A stretch of 64,000 nucleotides of DNA from Torreya grandis (lineage: Eukaryota > Streptophyta > Pinopsida > Cupressales > Taxaceae), in assembly GCA_037957365.1 (NCBI GenBank), contig JARHVA010003169.1, positions 1,255,001 through 1,319,000 of the forward strand, written 5' to 3'. The position numbers and the translations under genes were made by a program. Position 1 is the first letter of the stretch, and each line of letters starts with the position of its first letter. Below the pieces are notes generated by a model. The model was not told the DNA's origin and made no database searches. It saw only the letters and a program-made list of their open reading frames with translations. Positions 23,554-34,774 of this stretch are shown here, piece after piece.

Positions 23554-23940
23554 TGACCATGTTCTTCAATGGTTCTTAATGTTAATGTGGTGGGGGTGTC
23601 AGCATTATTCTCATTCCCCTCGATGGTGAACCTCTTCCCCTTTCTTTAAAACTTGATTTTGAGTTTATCAATAATGTGGATGAGTGTGAATCCCCACTAA
23701 TAGGTCTCCAAATTTCTCTAGCCTTGGGAATTAAGACCATTAGTGTCTCTGGTGATTCCCAACTTGTGGTTAACTAGGTCAATGGATCCTACTAATGTAA
23801 GAATGATGTCTTACAAAAGTACAAACAACTAGTAGATGTACTCTTAAATTCATTTGATCATTACATTATCCATTTTATTCCATGATCTACCAATAAGGTC
23901 ATGGATATAATAGATTCCCTTACTTCCCAAATCCCATCTT
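23554..23940 (+). pseudogene. Second, archaeal-type RNase H of the Tat element
   Basis: The frame reads MTMFFNGS, two stops, then GGGVSIILIPLDGEPLPLS, LDFEFINNVDECESPLIG, ISLALGIKTISVSGDSQLVV, LQKYKQLVDVLL and IHFIPRSTNKVMD. It matches the extra RNase H ('FDGS...GAG..L..P', 'NN.AEYEAL..GL', 'GDS.L...Q', 'IPR..N..AD') acquired by the Tat lineage. Here FDGS is FNGS, so the first acidic residue is lost, and AEYEA is DECES. Having two RNase H domains is the strongest argument for the lineage. Confidence 0.82.
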
Positions 23941-24149
23941 AATCTACTGAGTCTAAACTATTTGTCACCATTCACCATTTCATCACACCCTCTTATATCC
24001 ATTCTGATCTTCCTACCATTTGTAGTGTAGAGTAATCTCCATTAGACATTTGGTATGAGCAAACCTTTAACTATCTCAAACTCAGTATTGATTCTCCTAA
24101 CCTCTCTAAGAATGCCCAAAGAGCATTTATTCATAGTACCTCTTGTTAT

Positions 24150-25310
24150 ACCATACTAAGGGGAATCCTTTACAAATGTGGTTTTGATAGCCTCATTCTC
24201 TATTATCTACATATTCATGAAGCTTCCCATGCTATCAAGGAAATGTATAATTAAATCTATGGGAGATAATTTAATGGTTTAAATATCACTAAATGTATCC
24301 TTAACCTTGGTTATTATTGGCTTACACTCAACAAAAGTTGTGATTATGTAAAAATGTGTGTTAAATTTCAACAACATGCTAATTTACATCATGCACCTAC
24401 CCATAGCCTTCAATCATCCAAATAGTATTGGCCCTTCTCATAATGGGGACTTGATCTCATTAGGTAAATCAATCCTCATTATTCAAAACAACACCAATCT
24501 ATTATCACCACTACTGAGTATCTCATCAAGTGGGTAGAAGTTATTCCTCTTATCTTGATCAAATCCAAAAATATAGTCAACTTCATCAATCATCATATCA
24601 TCTATCACTTTGGTGTTCCCCATAATATCATCATCAATAATTGAAAATATTTCAAAAGCAAGCACATCTAATGCCTTCATGATGCATTTGGCATCAAGTT
24701 AAGCTTTTCTTCACATTATTGTCTACAAACAAATGAATAGGGGAAAGCCTCTAACAAAACCCTCAACAAAATGTTAACCAAATTAGTTAATGCTTTAGGT
24801 TAGGATTGGTATTTTCACATCCCCTTCACTTTATGGGACTATCATACTAGAATTAAAACCTCTATGGGTGCTACCCCTTTCTCTTTGGTCTTCAAGGTAA
24901 AGATAGTCTTGCCTCGTGAAGTCTAAATTCCCTCTTTTTGTATATCCTTATAAGACATCATTTTTTAGAGTGATTATCATTAAGAACATATAACATGACT
25001 TAAACTAATTGATGATCATCACCTTATAACACTTAACCATCTTCATATCTATCAGGAATGAATCAAGCACATCTATAATAAATACTTGAAAGAATGATAA
25101 TTAAATATCAGAGACCTCATCTTAAAGGAAAACCAACATGTAACCAATATAGAAAAAATAAAAAAAGTTGAGTTTGCTTTCAATTTCCTTGGACCCTACA
25201 TCATTGCCCAAAAGTATGGATTAGGAGCTTATTGTTTATCCTCTCTTAAGGGTAAAATAGAACCTGATCCTCTCAATACTTTGCATCTACGTCATTTATT
25301 TTATTGAACA
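24150..25310 (+). pseudogene. int: Integrase of the Tat element (broken)
   Basis: The N-terminal zinc-binding region is seen as ILRGILYKCGF, HEASHAIKEMY, LGYYWLTLNKSCDYVKMCVKFQQHANLHHAP. The catalytic core is seen in decayed form: WPFS.WGLDLI, TTEYLIKWVEVIPL, HFGVPHNIIINN, and NKTLNKMLTKLVNAL. The 'Y.T...T.G.TPF.LV' motif appears as YHTRIKTSMGATPFSLVF. The C-terminal part has FNFLGPYIIAQKYGLGAY, as in the 'W.GPY.I.....G.Y' tail of Tat integrases. At least eight stops and some frameshifts are present. Confidence 0.82.
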
Positions 25311-25761
25311 AGGATCAAACTCACCTTTTGTCTAACTTAAGATCGTTTATTGATTTACATGATTTTCACCTTCATTTACCTATCACTATCCCTTTGAGGA
25401 TAACCAATTACAATATAGAAACATGTGATTAACTATCATAGTCATAGCCTATTCATATTTATGGGTACCATGGATCTAACCATATCATGGTTCTTATGGA
25501 TACTTTTCATCCATAATTAGATGAAATACCATGATCATTTGTATCTCAAACAACCCCTTTTACCTTAATTGAACCTCTTGTGCTAAACATTTTTCAATCA
25601 TAAAGGTAAAACCTCTGAGCCTAATTAGAATTGTCTATGTCTCAACCTCACATCAAAATAATTTAGGATACCAAAATATCACTTGGGATAAAATATTTAG
25701 CATTACAAATTACTCCCTTGAAGAACAACTGCCCAAAACCAAATAGCTTAAATGATAGACT

Positions 25762-25878
25762 ACTCCCTTAAAGGATAGCTACGAAGATATAAAAAATCCA
25801 AATTTAGACCACTCCCTTAAAGGATAGCTACGAAGATATAAAAAATCCAAATTTAGACCACTCCCTTAAAGGATGGCT
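25762..25878. repeat. Tandem repeat, 49-bp unit, two full copies and a partial third
   Basis: A unit starting 'actcccttaaaggatagcta' occupies 25762-25810 and is repeated without a difference at 25811-25859. Nineteen more bases of a third copy follow, with one change. A related but diverged stretch ('actcccttgaagaacaact') lies at about 25703. The exact identity of the copies contrasts with the decay around them. Confidence 0.9.
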
Positions 25879-26210
25879 AAGTGAAATTTATCAAAGCAAT
25901 CATTTTAATCTTCCTGCATTGATCAAATTCATACCCTATCAAAATAAAAGCAATAAAATCCCTTATATCAAAATCAAAACAAGTTATCCTAAGAAAGTTG
26001 TAATCAACTTTCATATATAACATTAGTAGACTTCTTGAATCAATCATTATACACCTAGAATTAAGACATGGACTTTTATAATGTGGTTCTTAGGTTACCT
26101 ATAGAAGGGGAAAACTAACCCACATAAGGTTATGTTACCCATCAACCCATTTACCATTCACGTTCCACCTATCTCCCCTTTATACCATCTATAAATCATG
26201 GGATTGTGAG
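25879..26210 (+). other. 3' untranslated part of the Tat element, left of the nested insertion
   Basis: No reading frame is visible. The stretch continues beyond the nested element at 38225. Confidence 0.5.
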
Positions 26211-26215
26211 CTTAA
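26211..26215. other. Target site duplication CTTAA (left, nested element)
   Basis: CTTAA lies before the nested LTR and CTTAC lies after its partner at 38220-38224. Four of five bases agree. Confidence 0.6.
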
Positions 26216-29200
26216 TGTTGTCATCAAATTGGAATGACGCAAATAGTTTCAAAGGATTCCTATAAGCTAAGATGTAAAATAATGATAAATCCAATGTCTT
26301 AAACCCTAATTCATACTCCTTTGTCTATACACAGGACTGTGAGGAATCACCTATAGGTAGAAAGGTTAAGGTTTGTTAAATAGGTGTGGTCATGAATAAG
26401 TTGATGTGAATTCATGGTTTGTAAGCAAAAAAATACTTATATGCCATTATATGAACTATTCTCAAGTCCATATTTACCTTTAAGACAACTACAAGCCTAA
26501 AATTAATGAAAAAATAACCACCTACAGTTGAGCAAATAGTGTAATGAGGATTATGAAATTTGGAGAAGTGTTAAAGCACTTTAGGGTTGAGAAGGTTAAA
26601 ATGTTAAAACCTAATGACTTTGGGGATATAAATGAGTTTATAAATCATAAATATAGATCAATTTCATCTGATTCTCACCCTAAAACAACCTACATGTAGG
26701 GTCTTGGGACTGTCTCAGTCCATAAAGGATAGAAAGCAATTGGAAGGCCTAAAAGTGTCAAGATACTAGATAAGAAGAATGGTTCAAATTAGAATAATGA
26801 TATGGGTAAAATAGGTTATAAACTATATATAAACCTTCATTATAACCTCCAAATAAATGTGTCTAAAATAAAATCACTATGTTCACTATCACAGATAGGC
26901 AAGGTCCTAATTGAAAGTAACATGTTGAGAGTTTGATACCTAAGGAAGGGGAGTTTAAAAAATTATACTATGTATTTATCATGATAAAATAAAGTAAATT
27001 ATATTTATAAAACATCCTCAAGCCACCCAAGGCATTTTTCTCATATAAAAAATGGACTCGGTCCATATAGGCAGGGTAAGGAAAGCCTTGTTTCAAAAAG
27101 TGAGTCTAGGGATTCCACTTAGGAGAGAGGTTTTGATTATATACCTAGGTTAAAAAATAATTTAATAAGGGTTAGGAACATGCATGAATAAATTTTATGC
27201 ATCAAATAAGTGTGGAAGGAGCATTCATAAGGAGGTTTTAATAAAACATGCAAAAAACAAGGTTTTTTGCACCTTTTTTGAGAAGATTGAGATGATTAGA
27301 CCCCCTAATCATGGATTAAAAATAAACCCTTTGGTAAAAATGGTAATTAGGAAAATTTTAATCTCATAAAATAATAAATTTACATAAACAAATAATCCTA
27401 ATACTCTCTATTTTATCTCATAGCAGGGCCAGTCCCTTCATGCACAAGAATGGTAGTTTTAGGGAAAAGTGAAGAATGGTGAACCAAAGAACAATTGGAT
27501 TAGTCCATAAGGTATGAATATATTGGGTTAAAATTTAATAACCTAATAAAACCTTCTATAAGTCTTGAAATAAAATGGGACACCCTAAACAACAAGGGTT
27601 ACAGTCAAGTGTGAAGGAAAGACTTAGGGCTAGAAGCCAATTTGGAGGTCATATGAATTTTAAACCTAATATATGATTTAATTGTGATAAATTAATGTTT
27701 AAATAGGTATTTTGGGTGTGTTAAATCCATAAAATTGAAAATATAACCATTGGAGGGTCGAGAGGAGCTCAAAGATGTAGGCAGACCTATTGGCAAGGTC
27801 TAGGCCTAAAACCAAATAGGGGTCAATTTTCATTTAAATATTTTGAAAATCCATTATAATGGTTGTAGTAAGTTTTAAGGTTATATACAAATATGATACA
27901 GCCATTTATTTTCAAATTCTCCAAGAATCCATTTTTCACTTTGGAAGCATTTAGACCCCACCAAGAAGCAAAAAATGAGCTTAAATGCCAACTTCAAGTG
28001 CTTAGAACTTCAACCAACCTTTTCATGGGACCTTGAGCCATTAAATAAAGTTTAAATAGGTAATTTAGGATTCATAAGTGTCATTTTATCAGAATTATAA
28101 TGTGTCATGGCTATGAATGAATGTTAAGGATGAAAATCACTTCAAAACCCTTACAAGCCCTCCATAGTGACCTGATTGTAAAGATGAGGCAATTTGAGAA
28201 TCCAAAACGTATGGAGGTGACATAAAAACACTTTTATGATGTATATTAATCTCCATATATTATTAAAATGTGACTTAGGTGTATGGACCTGTATGGAATA
28301 GGGTAAAATAAAGCTTATTTTGACCATTTTTTGTGGTTTACAGGCATGGTGAACTTCCAAGAGACCAAATAACTTTTGGAGGAAATTTTAGGACTTTTTG
28401 TAATTCATCCTAGTCATTTTATCAATTTTATAATATCCTAAGTGTGCCTACTAGTTCTCCCATTTCAGCCAGTCCAATGAACTAGCTAGGAAAGACTTAG
28501 AGAAAATGGTGAATCTTCATTTAGAAAGCCTTTTAAGTTTTTTTATTGTAACTGATGCATAAAAACTTGGGACACATGTCATCCCTCTTATTTTATGGAT
28601 ATATTTCAGGTTTTAGGACTTTTTAGGTTCCAATTCTGAGTGGTGTAAGTAAAAGGGCTATTTTAGCATTGTTAAAGATGATTATACATGGCCAAATGAT
28701 CATGATTAGCTTAGGACCTCATCAATGCATGTGAGTAATTTTTTGTAACCCCTCTTACTAAAATCCATCATCATCATCATTAATTATTTGTATCTATAAG
28801 GTAGTTTTATAAGGCTAATCATAGAAGGTAGTTTTTCTATGCAAAAGGAGTTTCTTGACATTTTACAAGTCCTAAATGACTAGAAATGAAAATTATTGCT
28901 CTTTATGTTGTAGTATCACCCCATATCCTCATCCACATGATTTTTAACTAATTTTATATTTTATAAACTTTTCCTTGTGCCTCTTGGATTCCCTTTCTCT
29001 CTCTCCTCATCAAAGTTTTATAAATTGAGCCATTTTGGCCACTGTAAAAGAGACTACAGTTGGTATGGTGAAATCCTACTAAAATTGCATTACACTTTAT
29101 TTTTTAAAATTGAATACAAGTCTAACTCTAAGTTGTGAACAATTTTTCTAAGTGTGTGAGTGATGTATAGTGGATCTAAGTGATAGTATCATCTTTACTC

Positions 29201-29689
29201 CCTTTATCCTTCATGTTTAAGCAAGAGTTATGATGCTAAAAAGTCATGTGAAATTTTTTGAATGTACTAAGATATCTTTTAAGTATTAAATTGTCTCTAT
29301 GGTGTGAAAACTACCCCTAGGTCAAGTATCTTGTTTATTGTCCCAAGCATGCTACCTTCACATTGAAACACTATGTTATGATCCTTCAATGCATGGAATT
29401 GGTCTTGGAAAGCATTATTACTTACTAGAAGTATGATAGTCTATGATATATATCTTGGTGGATCACCTCTATAGTATAGTTTTAATTTTATGTAAACCCT
29501 TAACTCTTTTCATTAATAAGTATTATATTAGGTGACAAGCACTTAGAGAACAATTTAGGGAGCTATCCCTTTCAATCCTAGAGATTCATCTCTCTTACAA
29601 GTTCCCACAAACTTGAGAGATGATTCAATGTTGCATCAAATTTAAGGAGTTTCATATAGTTTCCTAGGGTTCACAATTTTATGACAACA
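26216..29689 (+). repeat. 5' LTR of the nested element
   Basis: It begins TGTTGTCATCAAATT and ends with a slightly mutated inverted copy of that sequence (…ATTTTATGACAACA). It aligns with 34775-38219 throughout, including recognisable blocks such as 'acacaggact.tgaggaatca' and 'cacaagaatggtagtttt'. No meaningful coding frame lies within it. Confidence 0.85.
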
Positions 29690-29793
29690 ATTATAGTACA
29701 CCTGATGGAACAGTTAGGCTTAATTGTTTACATGTCAAGTTGAATGCTAGTCTTGAAGGCCCAAAGTTGAAGAAGTATTTCTAATCCAGCATT

Positions 29794-29806
29794 TGGTGAC
29801 TCCAGA
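29794..29806 (+). promoter_or_regulatory. Arg-type primer-binding motif, displaced from the LTR
   Basis: TGGTGACTCCAG preceded by 'catt' closely resembles the primer-binding site of Ogre-type elements (TGGCGACTCC...), with one CpG-type change. It lies 104 bases after the LTR end inferred from homology and shortly before the Gag start at 29853. Confidence 0.5.
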
Positions 29807-29852
29807 AGGTAAGAATCTTTGGTTTTAGATCAAGTTTTCAACATCATACTTC

Positions 29853-30610
29853 ATGGTCCTCACTAAATCATCTTGTATTAGAGTTTTCAATCAAGTCCCT
29901 CTACCTAAAACTCCTCTTGAAGAACAACACCCTCAACCATTCTTAAATTTTAGAGAACCCAAACAAGAAGGTTTTGAAGAAGAAGAAGAAGAATAGGTTG
30001 AATAAATAGTAGATCAAGAAGAGGAAGAAGATATTGATAGGAAACATCCTTTCCCAACCTTCAACACCTAAAATCTAATTAACCTTCTTGTATATGACCT
30101 CATTCTTCCCAATGCTACCAAAAATATTGCTAACTTCAATAAAGAGGGTCCTATTACCCAATATGAGCACATTATAGACATTTTAAAATTTTGTAACTTC
30201 CATAATGTAACTCAAGCCAACATAGCCATTAGATTTATTTCCATGTCTCTAAAAGGTAAGGCACTTGATTTGTATATAAATTTTAGAGGTGGTTGCATTA
30301 CAAAGTGGGATGCCTTTGGGGAATTGTTGGTAAGTAGGTTTGAGAACAAGAGCAATCATTATTCATTAATCCACCATCTTAATATGATAAAAAGAGTAGC
30401 TAATGAATCCATGAGAGATTTCAATGAAAGATTTAAAATAATATGGCATAGGCTGCCACCTATCATGAAGCCTCCTCTAAGCTTTGTATTCCCCACTTAT
30501 CTCAAGGATATTGTCACTAATTTGGTAGTCATGTTGTAATAAATGGGAGGATTTACTCTAGTTGATGCATATGAGGCAGCTATTAAAGATAATAATAGTT
30601 TGATATAACT
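29853..30610 (+). pseudogene. gag: gag of the nested element (broken)
   Basis: An ATG at 29853 opens a frame that passes through an acidic stretch (GAA repeats at 29970-29995, EEEEEE) and five or six stops into a clear capsid domain. That domain reads NFNKEGPITQYEHIIDIL, IAIRFISMSLKGKALDLYI, ITKWDAFGELLVSRFEN, NMIKRVANESMRDFNERF and IIWHRLPP. This is the Retrotrans_gag pattern with 'L.G.A..W/Y...L', 'W..F...F..RF', and 'ES...F..RF..I...LP'. It ends with MGGFTLVDAYEAAI. The frame is lost between about 30610 and 30720 and the polyprotein continues in another frame. Confidence 0.8.
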
Positions 30611-30720
30611 GGGAAATTACCCCTAGATTTATTATACCCTTGTTATCTCATGGTTTAGTTGAAAATCTAAGTATAGCATAAGTTCCTAATGCCAATGTCA
30701 AGCTTAGAAACATCCCTAAG

Positions 30721-31660
30721 GTGGATAACACTATTGACAAAGATGAATTCATTAGATCATTACAAGCCCAGTTCAAACAAGCCCAATTGCGTGCAAGTGC
30801 TCCACCCAATCCTCAATACTATCCCCAAAAAGGATATACACCTCCACCCCAGTACAACTACCAAGGAAGAGGACAAGGTCAACAAGCTTTCAATAGGTAT
30901 CCCAATGCCTATAATCCTAATTATATTCCATCTACAAGGGTTGTTCATCTATTCCATACTAATTTAGTTCAAGGAGAAGAACATATGGATCAATGGGGAC
31001 AATCTCAAGGTCAATTTAGATATGATTATGGAGAAGGTTTTCATTCTTTGGTAGCACAAGAAAGAGCCACTCATTGCCTTACATCAAAAAAATAAAATCT
31101 CATGTAAGTGAACACTCATTGAAAAGGTAGTAGCCAAATTACTATTCTCATGAATTTTCAAAAGGAGGATGACTATGTGTTGAATCAAAATACATCAATT
31201 GCAGTCAACATAAGATCTAGAAAGAGAGCTATGAGATATGATACCAAAGCACATGTGACTCCAAGTGATGCATTTTCAAGGCCACAAGGTGTGAATCCTA
31301 ATGTATCACCCCCTACTAGTCACATTCCTCATCAAATTTAGAATGCAAGCAAGGTTGTCAAGCTTAAAATGCATCAAGTTCAAGTTTCCTTATTACCCCC
31401 AAGGATGAAATAAAAGGTAAATACTTCCCCTATAAACAATATTTACTCCTTCAATAATACGAAGACTAGCATATCCCTTTGGTAAGTCTTGCAAATGCTT
31501 GGTCAAAAGGAACTCCTATAAGAATAGCTTGCCAATATAAACCTAGCCCCTCAATCTCCAAGGTACCATGGTGTGTCCCTTGCCAACACCCCAAGTCATG
31601 TCCTAGATCCCTCTACCAAATTTTAAAAGCCTCCAAATTTCTACCTCACACTCATTATAG
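30721..31660 (+). pseudogene. C-terminal Gag region of the nested element
   Basis: From 30721 the frame reads TIDKDEFIRSLQAQFKQAQL, then a Pro/Gln/Tyr-rich part (PPNPQYYPQKGYTPPPQYN, GRGQGQQAFNRYPNAY), then YDYGEGFHSL. After a stop at 31093 it goes on as FQKEDDYVLNQ and AMRYDTKAHVTPSDAF. No CCHC zinc knuckle was found, which is unusual for a plant gypsy Gag. The same frame later contains the protease, so Gag and protease form a single polyprotein. Confidence 0.65.
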
Positions 31661-32070
31661 GAGACAAATTGGTTCAAAATTGCAATGTGGATAGTGGGGC
31701 TAGTACCATGGTTATACCTAAGGTGGTTGCAGATAAGTTGGGATTAAATTGTGAACCACATATCAAGGGTGTGTTACAACTTGATGGAACTCTAACCAAG
31801 ATAGTGGGATTAGTTAAAGATTTGAAATTTTTTCTATATGATTTCCCAACCTTCCCCATTATGTAAGGCATTATGGTGGTAGACCTCCCATCTCACTTTA
31901 CTATTTGTTTGTCAAGGGACTTCATGACTAAAATAGGAGGATATCTTTCTACTAATTGGACTTTTATAACTTTTATAACAAGGTATGGAACCAAGGTGAC
32001 CATAAGATTATAGCCCTTGGCAAGGTTTCATATTGAGCCATATGTCGAGTCAAGTTTAAATCAAAATTGT
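31661..32070 (+). pseudogene. pro: Aspartic protease of the nested element
   Basis: The frame reads LVQNCNVDSGASTMVIPKVV, ADKLGLNCEPHIKGVLQLDG and VKDLKFFLYDFPTFPI. A stop follows at 31864, then MVVDLPSHFTICLSRDFMTK. The catalytic DSGA triad and the following hydrophobic residues are intact. The segment FTICLSRDFMTKIGG occupies the place of the second conserved block ('LLGRDWM...GG'). Only one stop lies inside the domain, so it is better preserved than most frames here. Confidence 0.8.
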
Positions 32071-33633
32071 GTGATTAGTGAAGAATAAGAAGGTGTCATG
32101 GATAGGGAATCATCCTCTTCTCTTGAAGGTATTTCTAACCTTTTCTTATATGAGTATGGTACTAAAACATATGAGCATGATCCTTATGCATACATGGAAG
32201 ACATTTATTTGGGGGCTTATTGAGTGCATGAAGAAGATAATCCTATACCCCCACTTAAAAATGAAGATCATAATGTAGAAGAGGTATATCCTACTTTGCC
32301 TATTCCTCCTCAAGATGAGCAAGTACTTTTCCAAGCTTGAAATGAGTCCCATGTGGCCAATAATTAGTCCTCTCCATCTTTTTCTCCACCTAGTCCAACT
32401 TTTTCTCCTATAATTCATTCCATTTATAGTTTTAAATAATCTCTTATTGGATACCAAGAATACATGATAGAGCTTGATACTAGATATAGTGGTGATCAAG
32501 CCTTTCCTAGTGTTTGTATTAGGAATATAAGGAATGAGTTGGAACAAATCAAAAAGGAGTGGATACCTATAAAGATGGCTAATTGGTCAAATTCTACCTA
32601 TGAAGTACTAGAGGATTGTAGCCTAATTTTCTATATTAAAGATAAATTGAGAGCCCATGAAACCAATCTATCTTGTCAGTCTTAAGATTCCCCAAACTCT
32701 TTGTCTATTTCCAAATTTTATTTTCTTGGGAGTCTATTTAAGAGAACAACCAAAACAAGGAAGACATCATGGTGGAATAAGTCAACTTGTGTGGAGAATA
32801 TTGTGAAGAAGGAAAAGAGGTTTTATATTGGATAAATGATGAAAAATATCTAACTCCTTGTCAAAATGATGATCTTTGTGTTTCAAAGGATGCCTTAGAA
32901 GGACTTCTCTTGAATCCTGAAGAAGAAATGTTTTCTCTCATTATTCCTTTCCATGATGCAGATCAATCAAAGGATGATGGCTTATGGCAGATGTTTGAAG
33001 ACATATGCAACGAATTTGAAAGCCAAAAGGGGCCTATAAGTCCTATATAAATGACCATAAGCAATGAAAATATAGAAGTTGGAAAGTAGGTATGTGTCGA
33101 GGAGTATTATCAACAAGAGAGTTTGGATCAGGATGGAACAATATATGATGATCTTGGGCCTATTGAAGGTGATTTGAATATTTATCCTATAAAACTCATG
33201 AAGATACCTCCACCATAATCAAAGAGGAATTTAAGAAAGAGATACTTCCAAATTTCCATAATACAATACTTCTTGGAGAGTTTGAGGAAGGTGTGACAAT
33301 TGAGAAAAAGATGATATCTATCAAGAAGATATGAACTTGCAACAAGCTATCATATATATGGACATGTAAATTTTATATGAGGATACAAGAGGGAATCAAT
33401 GTGAGACATATTTCCAAAACCAAGATAACTTCAGCTACTTAGGAGACCTGTTTGAGATGACTTCATCAACTAACATGACAAGTCAAAGAACAAAGAGAAA
33501 ACATGAGTCATCTATCATCACATCCAAAAGGAAGCATACATGGAATCCTATTTCATCTAATGAGGAGGGAGAATCAAGATACTCCCCTTTTGACCTAGGA
33601 AGGGAGTATGATCAAGATGGATGTACATACTAG
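32071..33633 (+). pseudogene. Long tail after the protease, unknown function
   Basis: The protease frame continues for about 500 codons to a stop at 33631, with scattered stops and a probable pair of frameshifts around 32690-33450. A better reading in another frame lies at 32787-33050. Recognisable stretches are acidic (HEEDNPIPPLKNEDHNVEEV), a Pro/Ser-rich patch (SPSFSPPSPTFSPI), IELDTRYSGDQAFPS, then EYCEEGKEVLYWINDEKYL, SKDALEGLLLNPEEEMFSLI and LWQMFEDICNEFESQKGP. The last part has basic clusters (SQRTKRKHESS, TSKRKHTWNP) that resemble nuclear-localisation signals. No RT motif is present where RT would be expected. I do not recognise a family. Confidence 0.5.
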
Positions 33634-34774
33634 TTTATTTTTAGTTGTGCTTTGTGTTCCCTAAGTGCTTAGTATCACAAGTGTGTCTTTATTTTGTGTT
33701 TTTCTTTTGTCTTTTATGTGGTGTTCTTTATTTCTATGTTTTTTTTAATGTCAATTGTCTTGTGGTAAATCCAAGGTCTATTCATGTCAATTTGAGGGCT
33801 CATATGCATGACTTCATTCCCAATAGAATGATTAGGCAACTAGTCTTAGGCATGGCTGGCATACCACCCCTAGGAATTGCCAAGAATGTTACCAAAATTT
33901 AACCCAAGTAAAATTTGGGTCAACCCCTACTATTTAAAACTTTTAATAAGGTTATCATGTGTCTTTTAGGGTGTCATGTTGGTCTAATAATCTCAATTGC
34001 TTTGAAAATGTTTCCTTCACATTGCATGTGATGTTTTGATGTTTTTTTGGAAATGATACTATTGTATGCTGGTAATTAAAAATTTGAAATTTTCTCTTTA
34101 GGTTTTTTGAAAGAATTCCTTGCATATTTCTTATCATTTCATGATTTCCTTATATATCACAGTAAAAAAACTCCACCTATAGGAGCATGCTGACATCACA
34201 AATGTAAGTTCAAAGGTTTGGCATGGTCCTTAACCTCTTAGGACTATTAATGTGCACTAAATAGTTGATGGAGACATTTAGGTGCTACAAAATTGCAAAC
34301 TTGGAAAATGGTCTCATTTTTACCTGTATAGAGATGATCATCTATAGTTGATGCCATAGATATGCCTTTTAAATATGTTCCAATAATTGATCAATCTAAT
34401 TTGAGGCTACTTTATATGGAAAGGGATAGACAAACCTATTTATAATTCTAGTTTGAAAAATGATAGTATCAAAACATCAAATGGAATGTTCGACTGTATT
34501 TAGGCCCTTTTGCTCTAAAAACACCAAATAGAGGCCTGAGTGGTTTTTATAGGCCTCTCAAAGTACACCTATAAAAGGATTTGAATCCTAGTATTAGGTG
34601 GAGGTATAGTCTCTATACCAAAAAAATATTTCCTAAATTTTTAAGGAGAAATTAATATTTGAAGGTGGTCATTTAGACCCTTAAATATGGCGTTAAAATA
34701 ACTGAAGCAAGGCAGTGTTATCTACAAGATATTAATCAAAAGTTGGCATTGCATCCCATTTTGATGATCTTGGA
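33634..34774 (+). other. 3' untranslated region of the nested element
   Basis: No supported reading frame. A small hydrophobic frame at 33645-33902 was judged accidental. No clear polypurine tract is seen directly before the 3' LTR; the nearest purine-rich run is at about 34643-34650 ('aaggagaa'). Confidence 0.5.

Noticed and set aside
25762..25878. Possible CRISPR-like array
   Set aside because: The units are directly adjacent with no spacers, and this is plant retrotransposon DNA.
33645..33902. Hydrophobic frame of 85 codons after the gag-pro polyprotein
   Set aside because: T-rich 3' untranslated sequence; no family features, and the hydrophobic part follows base composition.
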